Source: Pegoplata infirma
Lineage: Eukaryota > Arthropoda > Insecta > Diptera > Anthomyiidae
Direction: 5' to 3'
NCBI GenBank assembly: GCA_963921195.1
Contig: OY992540.1
Location: forward strand, 133,846,694 to 133,910,693
Length of the DNA: 64,000 nucleotides
The position numbers and the translations under genes are program-made. Positions 21,938 through 33,360 of this stretch are shown here, one piece after another. Each line of letters begins with the position of its first letter. Position 1 is the first letter of the stretch. Below the pieces are notes generated by a model that worked only from the letters and a program-made list of their open reading frames with translations, did not search any database and was not told where the DNA came from.

Positions 21938-23922
21938 TAGAGTGACTCAAAAAAAAAAGTTGATGATGTACCCCCCTCAAAATAAACTTTGACATGTTTT
22001 ATGAAGATTCCCAAAATATTTGGGCTCTAGCGATAATCTCCCGTGAGCTAAACCGCGTCAAAAAAGGGTCCAAAAATGGTATTTTTCATGAATAAAAAAT
22101 TCAGTAAATTTTTTTTTGTCCAATGAATGACCAAATATAATATATATTAAGGAATTCTTTGATTCTGCATTAAAACATTTTAAAAATCTAACCACAGACT
22201 CGAGATAACGAGATGTTTATGTCAGTTTTTTGATGCTTTTCAATTCGATTTTACTGAAAACTTAAATAACTTTGGTATTTTTTGTCCGATTTTCACTTAT
22301 AATACATCGTTAGAAAGGTGCTGATCTCCGCTTGGGATTTTAGTCAAAAATTAACCCTTAACTGCACTCTCTTACTTTTTTATATCATTTACTAAGACAT
22401 CATTAAAAACGCATTTTATAGCCACAAAAATCATATTTTTGTGCAGGAAACTCGTTTAATTAATATATTTAGCCACAATTAATTTAACCCATGCATGATC
22501 AAAATATTTTGGCAAACATTTTTAAAAAAGTTTTCGCGGAAATTATTGAAAGCTAGTTGTAATACTTAAAAAAATAAAATAAAAAAGGTTTTTCTTTAAA
22601 TAGACGTGTTTATTAATATCAAATAATTATTACGTGTAACACTTTCCCGGTGAAATTTTTGTTCGGGATTTTTATGTGCAAATAAATTTTAGAAATAAAA
22701 TATAAACCAATTTTCTCTTAACCGCATATATTCATGCAAAAAACTCATCTAACAAATAGAACTTAATATTTTTTATTTAACCCATTCATGACCAATTAAA
22801 AACAATGTGGAAAAAATTTAAGTCCAGTTGTAATACTTAAAAAAATGATATAATTGATATTTCAGTTTATTAGATGCATTTTTTGCACAAATATATGCGA
22901 TTAAGACAAAATTTGTTTATATTTTATTTTTTAAATTAATTTGCATACACAAATTTCGAAAAAAAATTTTCCCGGGAAAGTGTTACAAGTAGTAATTATT
23001 TGATATTAATAAGCACGTCTAGATAAACAAAAACCTTATTTAATTATATTTTTTTAAAGTATTTCAACTAGCTTTCAATAATTTCCGCAAAAACTTTTTT
23101 AAAAATCTCTGCCAAAATATTTTGATCATGCATGGGTTAAATTAATTGTGGCCAAATATATTAATTAAACCTGTTTCCTGAACCACGATATGCTTTTTGT
23201 GCTTATAAAATGGGTTTTTAATGATATCGAAGTAAATGTTATAAAAAAGTAAGACAGTGCAGTTAAGGGTTAATTTTTGACTAAAATAAACAAAACCTTT
23301 TTTAATTTAATTTTTTTAAAGTATTACAACTAGCTTTCAATAATTTCCGCAAAAACTTTTTTAAAAATGTTTGCCAAAATATTTTGATCATGCATGGGTT
23401 AAATTAATTGTAGCCAAATATATTAATTAAACGTGTTTCCTGTACAAAGATATGCTTTTTGTGGTTATAAAACGGTTTTTTAACGATGTCGAAGTAAACG
23501 TTATAAAAAAGTTAGACAGTGGAGTTAAGGGTTAATTTTTGACTAAAATCCCAAGCGGAGATCAGCACCTTTCTAACAATGTATTAGAAGTGAAAATCGG
23601 ACAAAAAATACCAAAGTTATTTAAGTTTTCAGTAAAATCGAATTGAAAAGCATCAAAAAACTGACATAAACATCTCGTTATCTCGAGTCTGTGGTTAGAT
23701 TTTTAAAATGTTTTAATGCAGAATCAAAGAATTCCTTAATATCTATTATATTTGGTCATTCATTGGACCCTTTTTTGGACCCTTTTTTGACGCGGTTTAG
23801 CTCACGGGAGATTATCGCTAGAGCCCAAATATTTTGGGAATCTTCATAAAACATGTCAAAGTTTATTTTGAGAGGGGTACAACTTTAACTTTTTTTTTGC
23901 CCATATAAGGTGAGTCGGTCTA
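21938..23922. mobile_element. TAGAGTGACTC-ended element B, hAT-like, 8-bp TSD AAGTACAC
   Basis: Ends read TAGAGTGACTC and GAGTCGGTCTA (9 of 11 paired). They are flanked by perfect AAGTACAC copies at 21930-21937 and 23923-23930. Long arms (about 21990-22440 and 23480-23880) are nearly identical complements. Between them, a unit with CATGCATGATCAAAATATTT plus CCGCGAAAACTTTTTT-type sequence occurs three times, once in one direction (22489) and twice in the other (about 23100, 23330), showing an internal duplication of one arm. No transposase is seen. Confidence 0.8.
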
Positions 23923-24116
23923 AAGTACACGAATGTAAAAACCATCAAACTTTTTTCGTATTTCCTTAAATTTTTATTTTTCAGTTTTCATTGAACATAA
24001 TAACATTTCTAACTTTATTGCAGTAATTTGATAAATTTTAACGGAATCCCTTTAATTTTTGGATGTTTTCAAATCAAAAAATCCAAAATTTCATAAAATT
24101 ATCATGATATGTACAT

Positions 24117-25119
24117 TAGGGTGGTTTTTTATATTATTTTTTTTGGAATTTCGGGCAGCGCGCAGCGGATTTTTGTGACATTTGATGTTAAAATAATTGT
24201 GTAAAAATTTGAGCTAAATCGGATAAAATTAACCCGAGGCGCAAGAAGGTCAAAGTTTCGAGAAAAAGCCAAAGTGGCCAAATTTTGAAAAAACTTAAAA
24301 AAATGTAAATTTTGTAGAAATAAAAAAAATAAAATATTTTTTATTTAACTTTCTTGCAATAATGCTCAGAAAAAATTATCTTAACTTTTTATGACGGCAG
24401 TAACACTTCCAAACATGAAATACAAAAATTACCATGCATTTTGGGGGGTACCTGATATGAGTGTTTTCGATTTTTTGAAAATTTTATTAAACAAAAAAAT
24501 TAAATCTTACTATTCTATAGCAATGGATTATTAAATACATACTAAGGCTTAAATATTTAAAAAATTGGGGATATCCATCGACTCAATTTTTTTTTTGGAG
24601 TCATTTGAATTTTGCGGATTTCAAGGAGTCAAATGACTCCAAAAAAAAATTGAGTCGATGGATATCCCCAATTTTTTAAATATTAAAGCCTTAGGATGTA
24701 TTTAATAATCCATTGCTATAGAATAGTAAGATTTAATTTTTTTGTTTAATAAAATTTTCAAAAAATCGAAAACACTCATATCAGGTACCCCCCAAAATGC
24801 ATGGTAATTTTTGCATTTCATGTTTGGAAGTGTTACTGCCGTCATAAAAAGTTATGATAATTTTTTCTGAGTATTATTGCAAGAAAGTTAAATAAAAAAT
24901 ATTTTGTTTTTTTATTTCTACAAAATTTACATTTTTTTAAGTTTTTTCAAAATTTGGCCATTTTGGCTTTTTCTCGAAACTTTGACCTCCTTGCGCCTCG
25001 GGTTAATTTTATCCGATTTAGCTCAAATTTTTACACAATTATTTTAACATCAAATGGCACAAAAATCCGCTGCGCGCTCCTCGAAATTCCAAAAAAAAAT
25101 AAAATAAAAAACCACCCTA
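24117..25119. mobile_element. TAGGGTGG-ended element C, near-perfect 1-kb palindrome, TSD ATGTACAT
   Basis: The start TAGGGTGGTTTTTTATATT and end AAAAAACCACCCTA pair, and pairing continues to the middle at about 24625, so arms are about 490 bp each with few mismatches. The 8-bp duplication ATGTACAT is perfect (24109-24116, 25120-25127). The turn lies between two GAGTCATTTGA/TCAAATGACTC blocks. The frames called on both strands at 24954-25255 partly mirror one another and are not genes. Confidence 0.85.
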
Positions 25120-25160
25120 ATGTACATACAATAATTATAATCATGTTGACAGGCGACAAC

Positions 25161-25766
25161 CCAGCAAAACTTTGGTAATGGGTGGTGATTATATAACACA
25201 TTACCTGGTAATGTATATACCTTATTTGTAGCATTATTTTAGGATGTCTTACCAAACATTTGTTCCACTACGTATTATTTTAAAGTGAAAAATAATGCTT
25301 TATTAATAATTTGTTACGTAATGCATGATTATTGGAAAAAATATATTTCATATTTATTATTTCTAAACATTAAATCATGGATGACTTATATTTGGTTACA
25401 TTATGTATTATTTCAAAGTTTGAAATAATGCATTATTTATAATTGGATGCATAATGGATTACAATAATATAAAAAATAAATATTTTGTATAAACATGCAT
25501 AAGTTTACACTAGAGATGGGCTCACGACAGGAATTTTCTAATGACACAAACTCACTCACGAGCATATTTTATCTACTTACACTCACTTACAATCACGTGA
25601 GTAAATTTAATACAAAATAACTTTTTCACTATGCTATATTATATACCTTACTCGTATGCATTACTGTGAGTCTCATCCCCTGTTAAAATAATCAATGCTG
25701 CAATGTATAAAATAAGCAATCCTATACCTTATTTTATACCTTATTTGGTAATCTAAGTTTTGCTGG
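25161..25766. mobile_element. Element with CCAGCAAAACTT ends
   Basis: CCAGCAAAACTTTGGTAATG at 25161 is mirrored by TTGGTAATCTAAGTTTTGCTGG ending 25766 (quoted here as two inverted ends). Inside are repeated TTACCTGGTAATG, AAAATAATGC and ATAAGGTATA motifs. At about 25518-25680 lies a segment with GATGGGCTCACGAC and GTGAGTCTCATCCC, probably a further small insertion. The duplication is unclear, so the class is open. Confidence 0.5.
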
Positions 25767-25769
25767 GAA

Positions 25770-26190
25770 ATGACTAAAAACAGATTCATATTACTATTTT
25801 TGTATTCGCAAAAATTTTGCAACTATGTTATTTTATATTCCTAATTCAAATGTTACTCTGTAGTCATCATCAAATCATCATTATCATCATAATAGATGAA
25901 CATCATAATATGAATGTATTATTATAATATTTGAATAGCATTTTTATTATTGTGCATGAATATGAAGTCCTTCCCACATATTTATAACATGTGTTTTATA
26001 TTTGTCCTCGATTATGGTGGATTGAAAGATAAAGAAAATAATTTGGTTAAAAAAAAAATTTCATACACTGAAAAAAAATCTTTCTAATATAAAAAAAAAA
26101 CATTTTTTTTGCTATCTCCTATTTTACGAGAATTCCTAATAAAATTTACGAGCTTTTTGTAATTCTACAAGCTTTTTACTAATAAAAGTG
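25770..26190. other. Host-like AT-rich stretch, no gene seen
   Basis: ATCATCATCATAAT-type simple sequence and otherwise unstructured DNA. TACGAGAATTCC near 26120 resembles a phrase near 12465, so its right edge may belong to a dispersed repeat. Confidence 0.3.
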
Positions 26191-26194
26191 TAAA

Positions 26195-26500
26195 TTTAAA
26201 ACTCTTTTGATGCAACACGGGTTATCGGAAACAGTTTTAGCCTAAAAGTGCGAATACGATATTTTTTTTAATATGTATTTGGCATGCCTAAGAATAATTT
26301 TTATGGCTGACTCGGATTCAGGAGCTCCATTTACTATAAAGTTTTTTGTTACCGACTGTAGAAAACGTTACAGTGGAACAACATAAAGTACTAAAATAAC
26401 GGTTTTTAGAATCTGCAAACGCGAATATCTCAAAAACGGTAAGTGCTACAAAAATTTTGAAAGCAGATTTGTAATCAGGAGATCAAAATCTATTAAGTAC
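26195..26500 (-). repeat. Fragment related to the ACACCGCT palindromic element
   Basis: AGCAGATTTGTAATCAGGAG and ATCAAAATCTATTAAG parallel 21160-21210. The match stops at the ATAT duplication of the next element, so the GRGGCATTCC insertion broke this fragment. Confidence 0.4.
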
Positions 26501-27204
26501 ATATGGGGCATTCCATGTAAAATCTGGCACTTTGAATAATTTTTTTTTAGATTTTCCTAATTTGTTTACAGTTTTTAGTACCCTTCAAAGACTCCGTCGT
26601 GGTAAATTTTCAGCCTTTTTTGATGACCCGTTCAAAAGATATCAATTTTTTAAAAATTGGTATTTTGTTTACTCAAACTTCTTTTACTCATAACTTCTTC
26701 AATAATGGTCCAAATTGCAAATTATTTTTTTTTTAAATTTTTGTTTTTTTCATGCACTTTAAAACAAAAAAAAAAAAATCAAAAAAAATTCTTAAAAGTG
26801 ATCTAGTATGTGATTTTTGAGTTTTAAAATTTAAATATCATTTTTGAAAATGTATGTACCCTTTGATTTTTTCGAAATTTTTTTGTGTAAAACTTCTATC
26901 GATTCTACATATTTTTTGCCTAGTAGGATCGTGGGATAATGATTATTACTATTTTTTTAAAAAATTTTAATGTAATTTTCCAATCTTAAAATCATTTCTA
27001 CCGACCCCCATTTATTTTTACGTCTAAACATTTCTTTGGAACAAACTAATATCCTATCTCCAAGTTCTAAAGGGGCTCCCACACAAAATGGCATTTTTAA
27101 ATATTTATGACCAACCAAATTTATGACCAACCCACAATATTTTTTAGTCCAAAAATTTTCTCTGAACACACCTAACCTACAATTTTTTTTTATTTTTTGT
27201 ATAT

Positions 27205-28554
27205 GAGGCATTCCACACCAACTGTTCCACTACAGAAAAACCATAGTGGTTTCAATGGGATATCATTTGCGAAGTATTCGCTCTTAGGGTACTATTAAAT
27301 AACAAAAATAAAATTTAAGTTTTTTCAAAAAATGGGCCTTGTAGGCGTGGTCAAATATTGAAAATATCAAACTTTTTTGCCTGAGTATCTTTACTTCAAT
27401 ATTTACGGAAATTAAATGAAACACAGTAAAGTCTTTAAGACAAAAGTTTTTTATAGATTTTTGTATGGGCTATCGATTAAAAAAATAAAAATTGGAAAAT
27501 TTTCAGAAGAAGTTCAGAATTTTTTAAATTTAAACTTAAACTTTATTTATCAAAAAACACGCCGCAATTTTATTTTTTTTTAATTTTTTAAAAAAAAGTT
27601 AAAGTGTTTTTCTATCTGTTCTGAAATTTTCAGAGATGTGTTTTGCCTTGTTTTCGAGAAATCAAATGTCAAAGATTGCAATACGCTAATTTGATACAAT
27701 AATGGTGTATAAAACGTGTGCGTATGAGTAATATCAATACTTAAAAAATATTTTAAAAGGCGATGGGAGCGTGAATGAGTTTTTATTTACGATCACGCAC
27801 GCTAATGAAAGAAAAAAAAATATTCAAGCACTATATTTTATTTTACTCACGCTTACGTGAACATCGTGACTTATTTTTTTCTACTCACGTGTGCGTGAAT
27901 AAGCGTAAGCAAAATAAAACATCGTGCGTGACAAAATTTTTTCTTTCATGAGCGTGCGTAATCGTTGTTAAAAACTCACTCACGCTACCATTGCCTCTTA
28001 AAATATTTTTTAAGTATTGATATTACTCATACGCACACGTTTTATACACCATCATTGTATAAAATTAGCGTGTTGCAATCTTTGACATTTGATTTCTCGA
28101 AAATAAGGCAAAACACATCTCTGAAAATTTCAGAACAGATAGAAAAGCACTTTAACTTTTTTTTAAAAATAAAAAAAAAAAGAAAATTGCGGCATGTTTT
28201 TTGATAAATAAAGTTTAAGTTTAAATTTGAAAAATTCAGAACTTCTTCTGAAAATTTTCCAATTTTTATTTTTTTAATCGATAGCCCATACAAAAATCTA
28301 TAAAAAAACTTTTGTCTTTAAGACTTTGTAAGACTGTGTTTCATTTAATTTGCATAAATATTGAAGTAAAGATGCTCAGGCAAAAAAGTTTGATATTTTC
28401 AATTTTTGACCACGCCTACAAGGCCCACTTTTTGAAAAAACTTAAATTTTATTTTTGTTATTTAATAGTACCCTAAGAGCGAATACTTTGCAAATGAGTT
28501 CATATTGACACGACACAACTTTTTTTTTGCTGAACATTTGGTGTGGAATGCCTC
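27205..28554. mobile_element. GAGGCATTCC-ended palindrome nested in its relative, TSD ATAT
   Basis: GAGGCATTCCACACCAA pairs with TTGGTGTGGAATGCCTC, flanked by ATAT (27201-27204, 28555-28558). Arms of about 500 bp are near-identical complements, including GGGCCTTGTAGGCGTGGTC with GACCACGCCTACAAGGCCC and ATCGATTAAAAAAATAAAAA. A 237-bp element occupies the turn. The 79- and 83-codon opposing frames at 27965-28293 arise from one arm read both ways. Confidence 0.8.
27759..27995. mobile_element. Small hAT-like element with GCGTGAGTGAG-type ends
   Basis: GGCGATGGGAGCGTGAATGAG at the left (as two blocks) pairs with CTCACTCACGCTACCATTGCC at the right. Flanks TTTTAAAA (27751-27758) and TCTTAAAA (27996-28003) match at 7 of 8 bases. 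ACTCACGCTTACGTGA, ACTCACGTGTGCGTGA and similar CACGTG-centred motifs fill the middle. The GATGGGCTCACGAC segment near 25518 looks like a relative. It sits exactly at the turn of the larger palindrome. Confidence 0.55.
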
Positions 28555-28694
28555 ATATTTGTTTTATTTAAAAATTCGATATCTTTTGAACGGGTCATCA
28601 AAAAAATCCGAAAATTTACCACGAAGGAGTTTTCGAGGGGTACTAACTAAAAAAAATATTCAAAGTGTCTGATTTGACAGGGAATGCCCCATAT

Positions 28695-28933
28695 ATATTT
28701 ATGATCAGTGATCGATTCTAAGGCATTCTAGCGATGTCCGTCCGTCCGTCTGTCAATTTGTAGTTATCACGATGCAGTCCAAAATAAAAGACTAGAAAAA
28801 GCTAGACTTCCGACATTTGGACCGAATATGTCTTATGTTCCTAGGCAGGTTAAGTTCGTAAATGAGCAAAATCGGACCAGGGGGGAAAAAGTTCCCCCTT
28901 GAAGAACTAAACCAACCTCTGAAAAAAACATTT
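28695..28933 (+). mobile_element. Truncated mini-me-like element (middle part only)
   Basis: It has ATATATTTATGATCAGTGATCG, GCGATGTCCGTCCGTCCGTC and the AAAATCGGACCAGGGGG phrase, but neither head nor tail. Its right edge abuts the head of the next copy at about 28933, so the two may be remains of a tandem pair. Confidence 0.6.
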
Positions 28934-30498
28934 TTATACCCTCCAACCACAGTAAAGGGGTATACTCACTTTGTCATTCCGTGTTTAACGCATCGAAATA
29001 TCCGTCTATGACCCCATAAAGTATATCGTCGAACTATATTTAATAAATGCCAACTCGAAAAAGCTTACTGTTCAGGAGAGCTAAAAAACTAGTTATTTCG
29101 CATATTATTGTAAAAATTTACAATGTACCTCCATAAGATGGTTTAAATATTCTAAATAATTTTTACCTATGCTAAAAATTTCTTATTTTGCACTTGTTTG
29201 CGTATTTTTTAGAGATGGCATTTATTACTATATCAAAAAACAAATATTTTTTTAGAGTTGGCATATTTTGTCGGAAAGTAAAAAAACATTTTTTTTTGGA
29301 AAAATTTTTATAATTCATATTTTTTTTAGGTTTTTGTTATCCTTAGTACGATAATTGCAAAAACTGAAAAAAAATTAAAAATCTTTGCATTTTTTAAAAA
29401 TTACTAGCTCCGAAATCCTTTTAATCTCAGGGTGATCAACTTTGGTACTCTGTAACTCACGCTGTATTGTAAAAGGGTCACTTTAAACTAGCTACTTTGA
29501 AAGCTTATATCATTGACTTTAGTTGGCACACTCATAATGTTTCAATCTGATAAATAGTTTGAAAGTTACATCTATATAAGCAATTTTTTTTTGCAAACAC
29601 CATTAACCGATATTTTAAATATCCCGAAAACTAGCCAATAGATATCAAAATCTGTACCAGATTCGTGTTCAGCATGGCAAATGCAATAAGATATGTGGTC
29701 TAATTTTGTAAAAAAAAATTTTAAAAATTTTTGGAAATTTACAATGGGAGTTGGCATTTATTTTCACCAAAAAAAAATATGTACTTTGAGATAGCAGAAT
29801 AACAAAAATGGAGATAAAACGACAACAAATTACTTTTTTGCTCTCAAATTTTTATCACAGATGGGTATTGCATATGTGAGCTATTTGCCATCGGAAACTC
29901 ATTTCGGTCAAATTTGAGTTGGCATATTTTGAATATAGGTTCACGATATATATTATTGATGATAGCGATGTCCATCCGTCTGTCCGTCCATCCGTCTGTC
30001 CGTCTGTAGAGGACACGATACAGTCCAAAATAAAAGAGCTAGACTTTCGAAGTTTGGCACGAATATGTCCTATATTCCTAGGCAGGTTAAGTTCGGAAAT
30101 GGGCAAAATCGGACCAAGGGGAAAAAGTTCCCCCTTGGAGAACTAAACCAACTTCTAAAAAACGGTATTTTTTGCAGGGTTTTTTCTACTTTTTTTAATC
30201 AAATGCAACCCAGCGGTCCAAATGTGGACCCAGCGGGTAAAGAAAAAATAAAAAAAATTTGGCCCGCCCCTTTTGTGTGATTAATTGGATTAATTGGATT
30301 AAATAATTGAAAGAATCATAATAAATCCATTTGATAACATCTACCTCAAGGGGAAGGTGTCCCCCAATGTCTCCCACCAAACCCCCAAACTAAAACCCCC
30401 CCCACCAAAAAAAGACGCCCTGAAATTTTTTTTATGCTTTTTTACATTTTGGAGGTTATTAAAAATTCGGCCCGGCCGAATTTAACACTCTCAGTTGT
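28933..30498 (+). mobile_element. mini-me-like element split by a TA-flanked insertion
   Basis: The head TTTATACCCTCCAACCACAG runs to CCCCATAAAGTA at 29023. The rest resumes at 29949 with TATATTATTGATG, a GTCYATCY tract and a tail GGCCCGGCCGAATTTAACAC plus CTCTCAGTTGTT. Joining the two sides around one TA restores the box. It belongs to the same subfamily as 16490-17034. CCCAGCGG-type short repeats lie near 30210-30240. Confidence 0.75.
29024..29948 (+). mobile_element. TATCGTCGAAC-ended element, TA target duplication, copy 1
   Basis: The left end TATCGTCGAACTATATT pairs imperfectly with the right end AATATAGGTTCACGATA. TA flanks both sides inside a mini-me-like copy. Subterminal phrases AATGCCAACTC and GAGTTGGCAT recur. 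A second copy lies inverted at 37433-38355, so the boundaries are supported twice. The length of about 925 bp has no transposase; the superfamily may be Tc1/mariner-like on TA grounds. Confidence 0.8.
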
Positions 30499-30574
30499 TT
30501 TATATGTATTTTTGTGTTTTTGTTAAACAAATGCAACATTTGTATGCTACAAGAGAAAATTTAGAAAATTTTTT

Positions 30575-30955
30575 TGATTTTTCAATTTTGTGCCAAAAGT
30601 TTCGTTAGGTAGAGTACATTCTGGAAAAAATATTTATAAAGTTTTTATGGAGCAATTTTGGTCCAGCACAACGTTTTGAAATTTTAAAATGGTGTAATTT
30701 ATTATATATTTTTTTAAGTTTTTGTAAAAACCGGAGTTTGTAAGAGTTCTTTTAAGATTTTGTATAAAACGGAGTTTATGTTCAAGCCTTTGTAGAAAAA
30801 GTTTTTTTTTTACAAAAACTTAAAAAAATATGTAATAAATAAAGCATCTTTGAAGTTTCAAAACGTTGCGCTGGACCAAAATTTCTCCACGAAAACTTTA
30901 TAAATATTTTTTCCTGAATGTACTCTACCTAACGAAACTTTTGGCACCAATTTTA
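30575..30955. repeat. Palindromic repeat around GCCAAAAGTTTCGTTAGG
   Basis: GCCAAAAGTTTCGTTAGGTA, GAGTACATTCTGG and GGTCCAGCACAACG on the left are mirrored by CGTTGCGCTGGACC, CTGAATGTACTC and CCTAACGAAACTTTTGGC on the right, giving arms of about 150 bp. No target duplication is fixed. Confidence 0.6.
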
Positions 30956-31079
30956 AAAACAAAAAAAAAATGTTTTTTTTGACCAAATGCACCACGGATG
31001 AAAACTTTAAGCGCTGGTTGCGCCCTGAAGATGACCTCCAACAATTTTTTAATTATTTTTCCCGTAATCAGCTCTTCAA

Positions 31080-32120
31080 TAAGCATCGTTCTGGGGGTAT
31101 GCCCTAAAGAAATTCCAAAATTTCCTGATTTCGGGACATGCTACTAACCATCCATTTACCAAGAGAAAGATGACAAATTTTTCCTGTTTTTCAGACTATT
31201 ATTTTAGGAAATCGAAAAAGTATCAAAGTAAAATGTTTTACTCCTTTTTACCCTCTTAGTATTAGATATTCCTAAAAGTATTTTTTAAGAATGTTTTCTT
31301 TCGATGATGGATTCAACATTCCAAAAAACAACATTGCAATGTTTTTATGGCCATTATTTCAGGCGATAGAAAAAGTACCAAAGTACACTTGTTACCACAA
31401 CGGTAATTAAAAAGAAATTAAAAATGTTAACCCTTTTTATTCCTTTAATCAGAATATTTTTTTTTGCTGACGGGTCCTTTATTTAAAATTTTAAGATTCT
31501 ATGAGAATTATTTCAGGAATAATAAAATAGTACAAAAATACGGTATTTTATCCCTTTTTGCCACTTAGAAGTGAAATTTTCAAAAAGTACTTTTTTCAGA
31601 ATGTTTTTTTCGCCGGACAATCTTTCCATTCCATTTCAAGTTTTTAGTGCCATTATTTCTGGATATATAAAAAAAGTACCAAAAGTGCATTTTTACCCTT
31701 TTTCATCCCAGTCTCCTTAGTGGATCTATTTTCCTGAAGGATTATAATGATATTTTTTTCGATTTTTATTAGCATTTTTTAGATTTATTTAGATTTTTTC
31801 TTTTTTAGGATTCTATGAGAATTATTTAAGGAAAAAGAAAATAGTATCAAAATACGGTATCTTATCCCTTTTTGTCCCTTAGAAGTGGAATTTTGAAAAA
31901 GTATTTTTTTTATAATGTTTTCCGCCGGACAATCTTTTCATTCCATTTCAAACTTTAAATTTCTAGGACCATTTTTTATGGATATATAAAAAAGTACCAA
32001 AAGTACATTTGTTTACCCATTTTCATCCTAGTCTCCTTGTCCTGAAGGATTATAATATTTTTTTTACGATTTTTACCAGCATTTTTCAGATTTATTTCGA
32101 TGTTTTCTTTTTTGTAGCTT
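31080..32120 (-). repeat. Diverged tandem repeats related to the Helitron 146-bp units
   Basis: In this orientation phrases such as AAAAAGTACCAAAAGTACA, TTTACCCTTTTTCATCCC and TCCTTAGTGGATCTATTTTCC recur roughly every 100-170 bp. Their complements match GGTAAAAAGGGTAAAAA, ACTTTTGGTACTTTTT and TAGATCCACTAAGG of 38423-39360. The units are far more diverged than in the Helitron, and no TC or CTAG ends were found here. Confidence 0.55.
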
Positions 32121-32139
32121 TCATAAAATTTCTCATTTT

Positions 32140-33355
32140 AGCCCTCTCTAATTTAAGTACTTGTTAGAACAGAACATAACACTATCATTAAAGTACCAGA
32201 AGTACAAGAATGTTTATTGTTGGTCATTACATAGATTACTAATCATTTGTGTGTCATTGAGGGCAATTTTTGTTTTAGGGGGATTTTTTTTTGCAAATAT
32301 TTTTTTTTGCTTTTTCCATAGTCAAGCAAATGAACAACTGACTTTTATTAGATATGATGATTGTTTGAGTTATGATAATTTTTTGACTAGAAATGATTAT
32401 GGTTTTGTTAAAGCCATATGTAAAATTTAAGTTGAAATCCTTTGTAATCTTAGTTGAATTGTAAAAGGGAATTGTTAAATTGGTAAATTGCTAAATTGCT
32501 AAATTTTGTTAAGTCGACTTAAGTTTAAAAAAAAAATTTAAAAAATTACCGATTCTTTGTCACAAACAAACGCAAAATAATATTTTTAGCATATTGTTTT
32601 CAATACAAAAATTGTCTATAAACAGGTGGTATGATTAATATTAATTTATATGAAATTAAATATTAATCATACGCCTTGTGCCAATTTTTTAACCTCAAAT
32701 TTAACCCAAAAATTATTTGTGGTTAAAAATTGTATTTTATATTTAAAATTGTTCAATTGATTGACTGGATGAAAAAATCTTCAGTTTATTATAATTTTTG
32801 ACTAGAAATGATTATGGTTTTGTTAAGGTTATATAATTATTAAATGAAGGCTATCGAAATTTGTTGTTTTCATAAATTTTTTGTAAAGCATACTTTTTCT
32901 CCTAAATCAATTTAATAATCTAGTTGTTGACAAACTTTTTTGTTTTACACTCACTGTATGAATGCGTTAGAACGTGCTTTGCATATGTCCAAAGTTCTTA
33001 AACAATAAAGTTTGGTAACATTTTGTCACGTAGCAAAATATCTAGTAGTCAATAAGTACAGTTGGGAATAAAGGCAATATAGGCTATCTACAATTCATTC
33101 ACACATTCGCTTAAATGTTTATTAGAGTGTTTGTGAAAAAAATGTCTTGTTATAAAATATATAATTTTTTAATGATTTATCTCAATTAGATGCACTCTAA
33201 TAAAATTTTTTAAAAATTTACCAAATTTAAAGTAGGAAATTCTGAGTTTTTTTATGTTTGTGTAAATAAAAAGTAGAGTGGTGAATTAAAATAAAGTTGA
33301 AGGTGAATAAAAGTAAATGATGAGATTAAAGAAAATCAAAGAAAAAATCAAAGAA
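32140..33355. other. AT-rich host-like stretch, no supported gene
   Basis: The 89-codon frame at 32161-32430 has a hydrophobic run but no recognizable family, and nothing around it suggests a gene. TGACTAGAAATGATTATGG occurs twice (about 32384 and 32800), as does GTTAAAGCC/GTTAAGGTT after it, so part of it is a local duplication. ATTAATCATACGCCTTGTGCC and its partial complement flank 32630-32680. Confidence 0.35.
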
Positions 33356-33360
33356 AAAGA

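Larger units (their letters stand above)
26505..28690. mobile_element. GGGGCATTCC-ended element, 4-bp TSD ATAT, hosts a nested relative
   Basis: GGGGCATTCCATGTAAAATC at 26505 is mirrored by a right end CTGATTTGACAGGGAATGCCCC (two-part) at 28690, with ATAT on each side (26501-26504, 28691-28694). Arm pairs include GACCCGTTCAAAAGATATC with GATATCTTTTGAACGGGTC. A relative (27205-28554) sits inside it, so the family inserts into itself. No transposase was recognised. The 4-bp duplication rules out classic hAT (8) and Tc1 (TA). Confidence 0.75.
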
